51,440 bases of DNA from Hyphomonadaceae bacterium BRH_c29 (GCA_000961695.1 LADW01000086.1:1-51440); one strand, 5' to 3'; positions 32,723 to 42,020 are shown, counted from the stretch's first letter. Notes: generated by a model not told the origin, from the letters alone. A program made the numbers and translations.

Positions 32723-33512
32723 GCGCGGGATTCCCAATCCGCTGGCCTGGATCGGCGCAGCGACACTCGGCCTCTTCAGCGAGATCGGCCAGCTCGCCGT
32801 ATTTGCGGCACGTGTGAAAGCAGCCGCTTTCACGCCGCGCTGGTATGTCGGCCAGATCTGGAAGCAGATGGTCAATATCGGCTTCTTCTCGCTGCCTGTG
32901 GTCGGCATGTCAGCCGTGTTCATTGGCGCAGCCCTCGCCCTCAATATCTATGAAGGCGGCAGCCGCTATGGCGCCGAACAATTCGTGCCGAGCATCGTGG
33001 TGCTGGGCATCACGCGGGAACTCGGCGCAACGATTACCGGCCTGATGCTGGCGGGCCGCGTCTCGGCCGGGATCTCTGCCGAGATCGGCGCCATGCGCGT
33101 GACCGAGCAGATTGATGCGCTGGAATCCCTCTCCGCCTCACCGTACCGCTATCTCTATGCCCCGCGCTTCCTGGCTGCGCTGATCGCCCTGCCGCTTCTG
33201 GTTGTGGTGGCGGACGTGATTGGGGTGATGGGCGGGTGGCTGGTCAGCACGCAGGCCCTCGGCTTCGACTCGACCGTCTACCTGCGCAACACGCTCGACT
33301 TCGTGACCAGGAACGACATTCTCACCGGCCTGATCAAGGCGGTCGTGTTCGGCGGCGTGATTGCCCTGATGGGGTGCTATCAGGGTGACCGGTCGAAAGC
33401 TGGCGCCACGGGCGTTGGCCGGGCGGCCACCCTGTCCATGGTTGGCGCGGCGGTTCTGGTTCTGGCGACGAACTACGTCATGTCGACCATCTTCGTGGAG
33501 ATCGGTCTGTGA
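32673..33512 (+). CDS. mlaE: MlaE-family lipid ABC transporter permease
   Basis: About 279 residues, inner-membrane permease of the Mla/MCE system that moves phospholipids between membranes. The family core is visible: IGFFSLPVVGMSAVFIGAALALN, GITRELGATITGLMLAGRVSAGISAEIGAMRVTEQIDALE. The start is unsure: ATG 32673 lacks an obvious ribosome-binding site; GTG 32700 has AGGA upstream. It overlaps alr. The MlaF gene follows with a GTGA overlap. No mlaD/B/C gene is in the window. Confidence 0.9.
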   Translation: MNYLQDSDPVSNASTRKRGIPNPLAWIGAATLGLFSEIGQLAVFAARVKAAAFTPRWYVGQIWKQMVNIGFFSLPVVGMSAVFIGAALALNIYEGGSRYGAEQFVPSIVVLGITRELGATITGLMLAGRVSAGISAEIGAMRVTEQIDALESLSASPYRYLYAPRFLAALIALPLLVVVADVIGVMGGWLVSTQALGFDSTVYLRNTLDFVTRNDILTGLIKAVVFGGVIALMGCYQGDRSKAGATGVGRAATLSMVGAAVLVLATNYVMSTIFVEIGL

Positions 33513-34273
33513 GCACGCCCATTCTCAGCCTGCAGAATGTCGAGAAGCGCTTCGGCAAGAACCATGTCCTTCGCGGCGTATCGCTGGATGTCGAGCCCGG
33601 CCAGAGCCTCGTCGTGATTGGCGGCTCGGGCTCAGGCAAGTCGGTGATGCTCAAGAATGCACTCGGCCTGATGACGCCGGATTCCGGCAACATCCTGTTC
33701 AATGGCGAAGACGTGACCCAGTCCCGCGGCAAGTCGCGCGCGCGGATGCGCGAGCGCGTCGGCATGCTGTTCCAGTCCGGCGCGCTGTTTGACAGCCTCA
33801 CCGTCTGGGAGAATGTCGCGTTCCGCCTGATCAATTCCGGCGTGGTCAGCCGCTCCAAGGCCAAGGACCACGCCATCGAAACGCTGCGCAAGGTGCGCCT
33901 CGGCACCGAAGTGGCGGATCTTTATCCGGCAGAGATTTCCGGCGGCATGCAGAAGCGCGTCTCGCTCGCCCGCTCGATCATCTCAAAGCCTGACCTGATC
34001 TTCTTCGACGAGCCGACCACCGGCCTCGACCCGATCACGGCAGATGCGATCAATGACCTCATCATCGAACAGGTGCGCGGCCTCGGCGCGGCGGCTGTGA
34101 CGATCACCCATGACATGTCCTCGGCCCGCAAGGTGGCCGATGAAGTCGCCATGCTGTTCGAGGGAAAGATCATCTGGCGCGGCAAGGCGTCCGAAGTCGA
34201 CAATAGCGGCAACCCCTATGTCGACCAGTTCGTCCACGGACGCGCCGAAGGCCCGATCCAGCCGGCGATCTAG
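33509..34273 (+). CDS. mlaF: MlaF-family ABC ATPase
   Basis: A 254-residue ATPase partner of MlaE. Walker A GGSGSGKS (38-45), signature ISGGMQKRVSLARS, Walker B DLIFFDEPTTGLDP are all present. It begins with GTG overlapping the mlaE stop (GTGA), consistent with coupled translation. Together they power retrograde or anterograde lipid transport; direction is not predictable here. Confidence 0.93.
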   Translation: MSTPILSLQNVEKRFGKNHVLRGVSLDVEPGQSLVVIGGSGSGKSVMLKNALGLMTPDSGNILFNGEDVTQSRGKSRARMRERVGMLFQSGALFDSLTVWENVAFRLINSGVVSRSKAKDHAIETLRKVRLGTEVADLYPAEISGGMQKRVSLARSIISKPDLIFFDEPTTGLDPITADAINDLIIEQVRGLGAAAVTITHDMSSARKVADEVAMLFEGKIIWRGKASEVDNSGNPYVDQFVHGRAEGPIQPAI

Positions 34274-34351
34274 ACGTTCCTTTTTATCCGGCACACCTGT
34301 AAAATCCAGGTGCTGGAGTGCATGTTGTTTGTGTGCGAAGCTGTTCAAACA

Positions 34352-35113
34352 ATGAAGCGCTTTCTGATCGCCTGTACTTTGCTCGCCGTTATAATCCCCG
34401 CGGCGGTTCCCGAGCATGCTGCACCGCTGGCCCGGACCGGCACCTATACGGATAAGGTCCCCGCCGAAGGCGCGCTTCGGCCTGAATGGGCACCGATCTT
34501 TTCAGAGGCCTTCAGACCCGGCACAAGTATCGAATTCGAGCTCTACGTTCCAAAGACCTATGATCCGTCGAAGCCGGCGGGCATCCTGGTCTATATCAGT
34601 CCGTCCCGGTCAGGCGCGATTCCAAACACCTGGAAGCGCGTGATCGACCAGCGCAATCTGATCTGGGTGAGTGTCGACCATTCAGGCAATGACCGGACCG
34701 TACAACGCCGCATGGCTGAAGCCCTCGCTTCGGCGGACTATGTCCGCAACCATTACCGCACGGACGAAACCCGCACCTATATCGCTGGTTTCTCCGGGGG
34801 TGGCCGGATGGCCAGTATAATCTCCTACTATTTCGCGGATCTGTTTGAGGGCGCGCTGTATATCTGCGGCGTCAACACTTTCCCGGAACAAGACCCGGTC
34901 GCCATCGCCCGCATGCGCATGAACCGGTTCGTTTTCCTCACCGGCACAGAAGACTTCAACGAGGACGACACCAGGAGCGTCTTTGATCGCTACAAAGCGG
35001 CAGGCATGGACGGTATCAAGATCATGGTCGTGCAGAACCTCCACCACGAACTGCCGCGCGGGAAGGACTTCGACACCGCGATGGACTGGCTCGACCAGCC
35101 CCCTGGGCCTTAG
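34352..35113 (+). CDS. Secreted alpha/beta hydrolase-like protein
   Basis: About 253 residues with a signal peptide (MKRFLIACTLLAVIIPAAVPEHA). An alpha/beta hydrolase fold is suggested by GFSGGGR (146-152), with Ser148 as nucleophile in GxSxG. Asp201 and His231 or His232 (NLHHELP) are plausible partners. It resembles poly(3-hydroxyalkanoate) depolymerase/esterase-like secreted proteins in layout. Upstream starts at 34310 or 34322 are possible; 34352 gives a clean signal peptide. A CACCTG-N7-CAGGTG repeat (34294-34312) lies in the leader. Confidence 0.72.
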   Translation: MKRFLIACTLLAVIIPAAVPEHAAPLARTGTYTDKVPAEGALRPEWAPIFSEAFRPGTSIEFELYVPKTYDPSKPAGILVYISPSRSGAIPNTWKRVIDQRNLIWVSVDHSGNDRTVQRRMAEALASADYVRNHYRTDETRTYIAGFSGGGRMASIISYYFADLFEGALYICGVNTFPEQDPVAIARMRMNRFVFLTGTEDFNEDDTRSVFDRYKAAGMDGIKIMVVQNLHHELPRGKDFDTAMDWLDQPPGP

Positions 35114-35115
35114 CG

Positions 35116-36753
35116 CTAATCAGCCTTCACCAGCGGACAGGCGATCCAGTGCGCTTGTTCATTGTCCGCGCTGGTCACGAAATCGGCGCAGGTCTCCCGT
35201 GTTGCGATCAGGCCCAGCGTATCACGCAAGCCGGCGAAGATGACTGGGATCGACCCCAGCCCGGTCTCCGCGTCAACATCCACCATGACGGCAATGAACG
35301 GCCCGTCCGATTCGGATATCCGTTCACGTACCATGCGCTTCAGTTCATGCTCACCCCCATCGGCCCAGGGCTGGGTCTGATTAAATGTGAAGGTCGCCGA
35401 AGCCGGCAAGTATGGCGCCAGAAAAGAGGATGGATAAGGCCCGGTGAAGATGACTTCCGCATTCTCGAAATCGATCAATGCCGGCACATCAACCTGAATA
35501 TACGGGCCCCACATATTCTGCACCGGCAAACGGCGCAAAGGCGTCACATTGGCGCCAATGACACAGATGATCAGGATGCTGCCAAAGCACAGGAATGTCC
35601 GAAGCCCCTGCTCTATTGCTGGCCATACAAGAATCAGAACCGCCCCGAACAGGACCGGCGCGATCATCCAGACCGCGATGGCATAGCGACCGACCATGAA
35701 CATCGGAAACCAGACGGCCAGCGTAGCGATCATCGCGCCGAACAGCATCACCAGAACACGTGACGGCGGTCGGGCGAGCGACATCGGTGCAGTCTTCCAG
35801 GCGCGATAGAGGACGTATCCCATCAGAACAATGCCGATATAGAGCATGCCTATGGGCAGGTCTTGCATCCAGGTTTTCCCATATTCGTTATAAGGCCTGA
35901 AAGCCGCGTTCACGGGAAAGAACAACACGTCCCAGATGGAGTCCGGCACGGTGCGCAAGTCACGGAAATTTTCCGGCAATCCATAAGGCGATTTGAACAG
36001 GCCGTTCCCCATCGGGAAGACCGGATTGCCGACCACGGTCCAAAGGCGCCACATCCACCAGCCGCCGGTCAGAAGGATACCAGCCAGACCGGCGAGCCCA
36101 GCGGCGATCACGGCCTCGATCCGCGCGCGAACGCCCGGCACCATAATCAGGATAGCGGCCGCAATACCAGCGGCCTGAACGATTGCGGTGAGCTTCATAC
36201 CCGCCGCCATGCCGACGAGTAACGCGGCCAGGCCTGCACGTCGCCACGTCACTGTGCGCCCGTCTTCCGGCATGAGGATCAACAGCCCGGCAAGAAACGG
36301 CGCCGCGACCCAGTGGTCGATCCGGATGCTGGCCGTGACCGTCATCATCGAATAATTGAAGAAACCCGCCAACGCCAGCAGCAGGGCGCTGACCCGGCTT
36401 TCATGTCCGATGGATGTCAGGACCCGCCGGCAAATAAGGTAAATAAGGATCAAGATCGACGCCTGTACCGCGCCCAGCAGGAAGGTCACCCCCGCAGCTG
36501 GCAGCGTGCGGATCATCAATTCGGTGACCATATGCGTCAGCGGGTTGAAGTAGGAATGCATGCCCGAAGGCGCGAGATCGCGCGTCAGTCGCCCGTTCAG
36601 CGCCGACCAGCCGTCCTGAATGTGATAGTGCAGCACATCGAAGCCCAGCTCGATGGGCGTGAAGACGCAGAATAGCGACCAGCCGAAAACCCAGAAGAGC
36701 GCCCAGCGCAGCGCCCAGCGGTCCAGCGACATCTCAAGAAGCGCCATTCGCAT
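35116..36753 (-). CDS. Large polytopic membrane protein, GT-C-like
   Basis: A 545-residue inner-membrane protein with about 10-12 hydrophobic segments, early acidic residues in a large first loop (PIELGFDVLHYHIQDGW, about 32-48) and a soluble C-terminal domain (about 430-545). The arrangement is like GT-C glycosyltransferases that use polyprenyl-phosphate sugars, but no family was recognised for certain. A strong AAAGGAGG ribosome-binding site is fused to a run of nine G's just before the ATG. It is convergent with the hydrolase gene. Confidence 0.65.
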   Translation of the reverse strand: MRMALLEMSLDRWALRWALFWVFGWSLFCVFTPIELGFDVLHYHIQDGWSALNGRLTRDLAPSGMHSYFNPLTHMVTELMIRTLPAAGVTFLLGAVQASILILIYLICRRVLTSIGHESRVSALLLALAGFFNYSMMTVTASIRIDHWVAAPFLAGLLILMPEDGRTVTWRRAGLAALLVGMAAGMKLTAIVQAAGIAAAILIMVPGVRARIEAVIAAGLAGLAGILLTGGWWMWRLWTVVGNPVFPMGNGLFKSPYGLPENFRDLRTVPDSIWDVLFFPVNAAFRPYNEYGKTWMQDLPIGMLYIGIVLMGYVLYRAWKTAPMSLARPPSRVLVMLFGAMIATLAVWFPMFMVGRYAIAVWMIAPVLFGAVLILVWPAIEQGLRTFLCFGSILIICVIGANVTPLRRLPVQNMWGPYIQVDVPALIDFENAEVIFTGPYPSSFLAPYLPASATFTFNQTQPWADGGEHELKRMVRERISESDGPFIAVMVDVDAETGLGSIPVIFAGLRDTLGLIATRETCADFVTSADNEQAHWIACPLVKAD

Positions 36754-36770
36754 CCCCCCCCCTCCTTTGC
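36754..36770 (-). promoter_or_regulatory. Ribosome-binding site with a run of nine G's next to the start codon
   Basis: On the minus strand GCAAAGGA is followed by nine G's (36762-36754) and the ATG at 36753. The tract forms the ribosome-binding site-to-start spacer, so slippage of one or two bases would change spacing without touching the reading frame. Confidence 0.6.
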
Positions 36771-36891
36771 GTATTTTTCTCTACCCACACAGCTGCCAAG
36801 GAAGGGTAAACCCGCCTCAATTCGCGAACAGGTCTTGACCATCGTCCCTCAGCCGTGACGAAGTCTGATCAGGCACGAGGGGAGACGCGCC

Positions 36892-37461
36892 ATGCTGGAC
36901 TTCATCAAGTACATATCGGTCGCATTCACGGCTCTGTCGCTCGCGTTCACGGGCTGGCTGCAATACGAGAAGTTCCGGCTGGACGGCGAGTGGCAGATCG
37001 ACACCTGCACCGAGCAGGCAGACTTCACGCGCTATGAAGGCCTGCACCTGGCCTGGCGGGTATTCCTGTCGGATGACCCGCTGTCTGCGCCGGTCGTGGG
37101 CGACGGCGAGAAGACCGAGGAAGCCTTCACCCCGATCCCCGCGTCAGCTCGTTTCCCGGTTCGCCTCGTGGGCACGAAGGAGATCAATTCGGTCTCGCTG
37201 ACCGGACGGTTCGAAGGCGCCAAACGCGCCTCAACGGGCCGGTTCGAGTTGCACCCGACGCTCTCAAAACGACTCCTGTCCGGCTACATCCCCTTCTACC
37301 AACGCAATGTTGACGTGCTGGACGGCACCTTCGCCTTCACCGCCGGCAACGCCCGTGGCACAGCCCGGGCGGTGCGTTTGACCAATGGCAAGGAACCGGA
37401 AGGCGTCGCGCTTTTTGTGTGCAATGGCGTCAGCGCCGCAACCGCGCTTGAGCCTGCCTGA
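36892..37461 (+). CDS. Membrane-anchored protein of unknown function
   Basis: A 189-residue protein with one N-terminal hydrophobic segment (about 5-22, YISVAFTALSLAFTGWL) and a soluble, beta-rich remainder (about 30-185). Not recognised. GAGGGGAG lies upstream of the ATG. It sits between the divergent membrane protein and radA. No motif suggests an enzyme. Confidence 0.68.
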   Translation: MLDFIKYISVAFTALSLAFTGWLQYEKFRLDGEWQIDTCTEQADFTRYEGLHLAWRVFLSDDPLSAPVVGDGEKTEEAFTPIPASARFPVRLVGTKEINSVSLTGRFEGAKRASTGRFELHPTLSKRLLSGYIPFYQRNVDVLDGTFAFTAGNARGTARAVRLTNGKEPEGVALFVCNGVSAATALEPA

Positions 37462-37512
37462 AGGATCATCTGATCCCTTTCCCCAACCTGCAAACCCGCC
37501 TATCCAGACACC

Positions 37513-38895
37513 ATGGCTAAAACTGCAACCACCGCCTTTGTCTGCCAGTCCTGCGGGGAAGTGCACTCCAAGTGGAGCGGCAAGTGCGTCGGCTGCGGGG
37601 AATGGAACACCCTCGTCGAGGAAGCCGTCGCTGGCGTGCCGGGCGGGCTTGCGGCGCCCAAGACCGGATCCAAACGCTCCAACAAGGTGGATTTCGTCGC
37701 CCTCAACGACACGGCGGAAGCGCCCGCGCGCATCATCATGGGCGTCGATGAGCTGGACCGCGTGTTCGGCGGCGGCATCGTGCCTTCTTCCGCGACACTG
37801 ATCGGGGGCGACCCAGGTATCGGCAAGTCGACCCTGTTGCTGCAGGTCGCCGCGCGTCTCGCCCGCAATGGGATGAAGACCGTCTATGTCTCCGGCGAGG
37901 AAGCCGCCGCACAGATCCAGGATCGCGCCCGTCGCCTGAAAGTGGCCGAAAGCCCCGTCCAGCTCGCAACCGAAACAGACCTGCGCAAAATCCTCTCGGC
38001 CCTCAAGGCGGCTGAACCGGACTTTGTCGTAATCGACTCGATCCAGACGCTCTGGTCGGACAGCCTGGAAGCGGCCCCCGGCTCTGTCTCGCAAGTCCGC
38101 GCCTGTGCGCAGGAACTGACCCGCTGGGCAAAGAAGTCCGGCGCCGCTGTCGTCCTGGTTGGCCACGTCACCAAGGAAGGCAACATAGCCGGCCCGCGCG
38201 TGGTGGAGCACATGGTCGACGCCGTCTTCTATTTCGAGGGCGAGCGCGGCCACCAGTTCCGCATCCTGCGCGCGGTCAAGAACCGGTTCGGGCCAACGGA
38301 CGAGATTGGCATCTTCGAAATGCACCAGTATGGCCTCGCCCCGGCCAAGGAGCCCTCGGCCCTGTTCCTCAGCGCTGACGGCGAATCCGAAGGCGGCGCG
38401 GCTGTGTTCGCAGCGATGGAGGGCTCCCGCCCGGTTCTGGCCGAAGTACAGGCGCTCGTCGCCAAGAGCGCCTATGGCACCCCCCGGCGCAGCGTCGTCG
38501 GCTGGGATTCCGGCCGCCTTGCCATGTTGCTGGCCGTGCTGGAAGCGCGCTGCGGTATGTCGCTGGCCAGCATGGACGTCTACCTCTCCGTGGCCGGAGG
38601 GTACAAGATCATGGAGCCTGCCGGAGACCTCTCCGCCGCTGCCGCGCTGCTGACGTCCCTGTCGGCCAATGCAGCGCCAGAGCGCAGCGTATTCTTCGGC
38701 GAAGTTTCTCTCTCTGGCGCGGTCAGGCCTGTCGCCCGGATGGAACAGCGCCTGAAAGAGGCCGCGCGGCTCGGATTTGAACGCGCGTTCGTGCCCGAAG
38801 GGGCGCCAAGCGCAGTGGACGGCTTGACCGTCACTCCGATTAAACGACTAATCGACCTCGTAGAGTTACTCGCGCCGGACGCTCTGAATGCCTGA
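37513..38895 (+). CDS. radA: DNA repair protein RadA
   Basis: A 460-residue branch-migration ATPase that helps process recombination intermediates. The N-terminal zinc finger is C11-x2-C14-x10-C25-x2-C28. Walker A GGDPGIGKST (98-107), the RadA-specific KNRFG (256-260) and a Lon-like C-terminal domain are present. Its stop overlaps the cvpA start (ATGCCTGA), so radA and cvpA are coupled. Confidence 0.97.
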   Translation: MAKTATTAFVCQSCGEVHSKWSGKCVGCGEWNTLVEEAVAGVPGGLAAPKTGSKRSNKVDFVALNDTAEAPARIIMGVDELDRVFGGGIVPSSATLIGGDPGIGKSTLLLQVAARLARNGMKTVYVSGEEAAAQIQDRARRLKVAESPVQLATETDLRKILSALKAAEPDFVVIDSIQTLWSDSLEAAPGSVSQVRACAQELTRWAKKSGAAVVLVGHVTKEGNIAGPRVVEHMVDAVFYFEGERGHQFRILRAVKNRFGPTDEIGIFEMHQYGLAPAKEPSALFLSADGESEGGAAVFAAMEGSRPVLAEVQALVAKSAYGTPRRSVVGWDSGRLAMLLAVLEARCGMSLASMDVYLSVAGGYKIMEPAGDLSAAAALLTSLSANAAPERSVFFGEVSLSGAVRPVARMEQRLKEAARLGFERAFVPEGAPSAVDGLTVTPIKRLIDLVELLAPDALNA

Positions 38896-39433
38896 TTCAA
38901 TTACAGCTTTCGACGGTATCGCCTTGGCGGTTGTGGTGATTTCCGGGATCATGGGCTTCGCCCGTGGATTTCTGAGAGAACTGGCAACCCTTGGTGCCTT
39001 TATCGGCGCTTTGGCGGCCGCTTATTATGCCCGCGTCTTTTTCCACGATGATCTGGCCGCCCTACTGCCGCCGGACCTGGCCTCCTGGTCGGCCGACCTG
39101 ATTCTGCTGATCGTCGCCTTCATCATCGTTTATGTGCTGATCGCCTGGCTCGGGCAGCGTCTTTCAAAGAATATTCACGGCGCCGAAGGCATCGGCATGT
39201 TCGATCATGTCGCGGGCGCCGTTTTCGGCGTGCTGCGCGGGTTCGTAGCCCTTGTTTTCTTTGTGGTCATTCTGGGTCTCGTGCTCGAACAGAACCGCAT
39301 TCCCAGCTTCATTCAGAACGGTTTGACCTATCCGTCACTGCGCAAAGTGGCCGATTATGTGAACATCGAAGCTGCAAAGGTCGGAAAAGAAGTGCAGGAG
39401 CCCCTTTCCTCCGAGGAGGAAACCGGGCAATAG
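38888..39433 (+). CDS. cvpA: CvpA family membrane protein
   Basis: A 181-residue protein with four hydrophobic segments and the family core (GIMGFARGFLRELATLGAFIGALAAAYYA). In E. coli CvpA is needed for colicin V production and envelope stress resistance. The radA-cvpA-purF order is usual in alphaproteobacteria. Purine-related expression is likely through purF. Confidence 0.92.
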   Translation: MPDSITAFDGIALAVVVISGIMGFARGFLRELATLGAFIGALAAAYYARVFFHDDLAALLPPDLASWSADLILLIVAFIIVYVLIAWLGQRLSKNIHGAEGIGMFDHVAGAVFGVLRGFVALVFFVVILGLVLEQNRIPSFIQNGLTYPSLRKVADYVNIEAAKVGKEVQEPLSSEEETGQ

Positions 39434-39463
39434 GCCCATGTCGCAAGTCTGTCATGCAGGAGC

Positions 39464-40924
39464 ATGTCTCGTATGGTCCATTTTGATCACGATGATGACA
39501 AACCCCGTGAAGAGTGCGGCGTCTTCGGAATTTTCGGAAATCATGAAGCCAGCCTTCTGACGGCGCTCGGCCTGCACGCCTTGCAGCACCGTGGCCAGGA
39601 AGCCTGCGGCATCACCTCCTTTGACGGCAAACGGTTCCCGTCCGAGCGCCATATGGGCATGGTCGGCGAGCATTTTGGCGGCGACCTGCGCGCCCGCCTG
39701 CCGGGTCATGCCGCGATCGGTCACAATCGTTATTCCACGCAAGGCCGGCCGATGCTTCGCAACATCCAGCCGATCTTTGCGGACCTTGCCGGCGGCGGCT
39801 TTGCCGTGGCGCACAATGGCAACCTGACCAATGCGCGTGAGCTGCGCCACAAACTGGTTCAGGACGGCTCGATCTTCCAGTCTACCATGGACACGGAGGT
39901 GATCCTTCACCTCGTCGCGCGCTCCACACGTCCACGCTTCCTCGACCGCCTGATCGACGCCCTTCAGAAGATTGAAGGCGGCTACGCCCTCGTCGGCCTG
40001 ACCGGCAAGAAGCTGATCGGCGCCCGCGACCCTGTCGGCCTGCGCCCGCTGGTGCTTGGCCGCCTCGGCGACGCCTATGTCCTGGCGTCAGAAACCTGCG
40101 CGCTGGACATTATCGGCGCTGAATTCGTGCGTGAGATCGAGAATGGCGAGATCGTCGTCATCTCCGACAAGGGCATCGAATCCCATCGATTTGCCCAGGC
40201 CCGCCCGGCGAGCCCCTGCATCTTCGAATATGTCTACTTTGCGCGCCCTGACAGTATTGTTCAGGGCCGTTCCATTTATGAAGTCCGCCGCCGCATGGGC
40301 CATCAGCTCGCCGCTGAGACCCTGTGCGATGCCGACGTCGTGGTGCCTGTGCCGGATTCCGGCGTGCCGGCCGCGCTTGGCTTCTCGGAGGCCTCCGGCA
40401 TCCCCTTCCAGATGGGCATCATCCGGAACCACTATGTCGGCCGGACCTTCATCCAGCCGACCCAGGTTGGCCGCCAGAGCGCCATTTCCAAGAAACACAG
40501 CCCCAACAAGGCCGTTCTGGAAGGCAAGCGCGTCGTGCTGGTGGATGATTCCATCGTACGCGGCAACACGTCCAAGAAAATCGTCCAGATGGTGAAAGAC
40601 GCCGGCGCCAAGGAAGTTCACTTCCGTTCGGCCAGCCCGCCCATCATCAACCCCGATTTCTATGGCATCGACATGGCCGCCAAGTCGGAACTGTTCGCCG
40701 CCATCCACACGCATGAAGAAATGGTGCGTGAGCTGAAAGTCGACTCGCTCGGCTTCCTCTCCGTCCCTGGCCTCTACAAGGCCATCGGCGAGCCGCTGCG
40801 CAATAACATGCTGCCGCAATTCGCCGACCATTGCTTCACGGGTGAGTACCCGACCCCGCTGGTCGATTACGGCCATGACGAGAGCGACAAGGAGCGTCAG
40901 CTCTCCCTGCTGGACGACGCGTAA
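39464..40924 (+). CDS. purF: Amidophosphoribosyltransferase
   Basis: A 486-residue enzyme of the first committed step of purine synthesis, using glutamine and PRPP. The glutaminase nucleophile is Cys18 after a propeptide of 17 residues (REECGVFGI), so processing is expected. The PRPP motif VVLVDDSIVRGNTS is at about 356-369. Of the four [4Fe-4S] ligands known in the Bacillus type, Cys252 and Cys457 are kept, but the other two are Asp398 (NPDFYGID) and Ala454. It follows cvpA by 30 bases. Confidence 0.96.
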   Translation: MSRMVHFDHDDDKPREECGVFGIFGNHEASLLTALGLHALQHRGQEACGITSFDGKRFPSERHMGMVGEHFGGDLRARLPGHAAIGHNRYSTQGRPMLRNIQPIFADLAGGGFAVAHNGNLTNARELRHKLVQDGSIFQSTMDTEVILHLVARSTRPRFLDRLIDALQKIEGGYALVGLTGKKLIGARDPVGLRPLVLGRLGDAYVLASETCALDIIGAEFVREIENGEIVVISDKGIESHRFAQARPASPCIFEYVYFARPDSIVQGRSIYEVRRRMGHQLAAETLCDADVVVPVPDSGVPAALGFSEASGIPFQMGIIRNHYVGRTFIQPTQVGRQSAISKKHSPNKAVLEGKRVVLVDDSIVRGNTSKKIVQMVKDAGAKEVHFRSASPPIINPDFYGIDMAAKSELFAAIHTHEEMVRELKVDSLGFLSVPGLYKAIGEPLRNNMLPQFADHCFTGEYPTPLVDYGHDESDKERQLSLLDDA

Positions 40925-40945
40925 GCCCTGCGCTAGACGCGCGAC

Positions 40946-41662
40946 ATGACCCAACCACGCCTCATTCTTGTCACCGGCGCCTCCCGCGGCATTGGCCGTG
41001 CCGCAGCGCTGCATCTCGCCCGCCAGGGCGACATCGTCATCGCTGTCGCCCGCTCGAAGCTCGCGCTCGAAAAGCTCGACGATGAGATCCGCGCCATGGG
41101 CAATGAAGCGATCCTCGTGCCCATGGACCTGAAAGACGCCAAGGGCATCGACACGCTGGGCAAGGTGATCGCGGACAAGTTCGGCCGCCTCGATGGATTT
41201 GTCGCCAATGCCGGTATTCTCGGAACGCTGGGCCCGCTGGAATCAGCCGGGCCGCGCAGCTTCGAGGAAACGATCGAGGTCAACCTCACAGCCAATTGGC
41301 GCCTCATCTCGGTCCTGTCGCCTTCTCTGCGCAAAGCGCCCGCGCCGCGCGTCGTGTTTGTCACATCCAGCGTGGCCACCAAGCCCATTGCTTTCTGGGG
41401 GCCCTACCAAGCGTCGAAAGCGGGCCTTGAAGCCATGGTGATGGGCTGGGCGGACGAGACCGAAAACATGAGCCTGCGGGTCAACATTTTCGATCCCGGC
41501 GGCACGCGCACCGACATGCGCGCCAAGGCCAAGCCCGGCGAAGACCCGATGACCCTGCCCTCACCGGATGACGTCGCCGCCGAACTGGTCAAGCTGGTCA
41601 GCGCAGATGAGACGCGCACAGGCCAGTTGATCAGATATCGTGATCTCGTTGCCGCCCGATAG
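40946..41662 (+). CDS. SDR family oxidoreductase
   Basis: A 238-residue short-chain dehydrogenase. The NAD(P) motif TGASRGIG is at about 10-17, NAG at about 88-90, and YxxxK in GPYQASKAG, with an upstream Ser (VTSSVA). This gene follows purF by 21 bases, an order common in alphaproteobacteria. Substrate unknown. Confidence 0.92.
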   Translation: MTQPRLILVTGASRGIGRAAALHLARQGDIVIAVARSKLALEKLDDEIRAMGNEAILVPMDLKDAKGIDTLGKVIADKFGRLDGFVANAGILGTLGPLESAGPRSFEETIEVNLTANWRLISVLSPSLRKAPAPRVVFVTSSVATKPIAFWGPYQASKAGLEAMVMGWADETENMSLRVNIFDPGGTRTDMRAKAKPGEDPMTLPSPDDVAAELVKLVSADETRTGQLIRYRDLVAAR

Positions 41663-41672
41663 AAAGCCGGCC

Positions 41673-42020
41673 ATGTTGAAAGACAGACTGTTCCTCCTGA
41701 ACGCCCCGTTTGAGGACCCGGCCTATCCCGGCGCAGTCTTCTACTGTGAACATTGCCTCCTGATGGAGGGGCTGATAGCGGGTTGGCCTGAGCTGAACCA
41801 GCGCATCGACATCCAACGGATTGACTGGCCTCGTCCGCGTCCGGAACTTGTCGATCTGTTGGGGAGTGAGAACCAGTCCTGCCCGGTTCTGATATTGTCC
41901 GACAGCGGTGCGGGCTGTTCCGGCGTGCAAGTGCACGGCGATGTCATTTTCATCAATGAGAAAGATGCGATCCTTCAGGCGCTCGCCCATCGGCACCGCT
42001 TGCCGGTGCCCCATCCGTGA
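41673..42020 (+). CDS. DUF3088 family protein
   Basis: A 115-residue protein with the DUF3088 pattern: LKDRLFLLNAPFEDPAYPG, then FYCEHCLLMEGLI (CxxC) and SCPVLILSDSG. The CxxC and the alpha/beta layout hint at a thioredoxin-like fold, but function is unknown. Start 41673 is used; the longer frame from 41640 overlaps the SDR gene. Confidence 0.8.
   Translation: MLKDRLFLLNAPFEDPAYPGAVFYCEHCLLMEGLIAGWPELNQRIDIQRIDWPRPRPELVDLLGSENQSCPVLILSDSGAGCSGVQVHGDVIFINEKDAILQALAHRHRLPVPHP

Noticed and set aside
37264..38325. Minus-strand open frame (353 codons) opposite radA
   Set aside because: Antisense to a firm RadA; no family pattern and no own ribosome-binding site.
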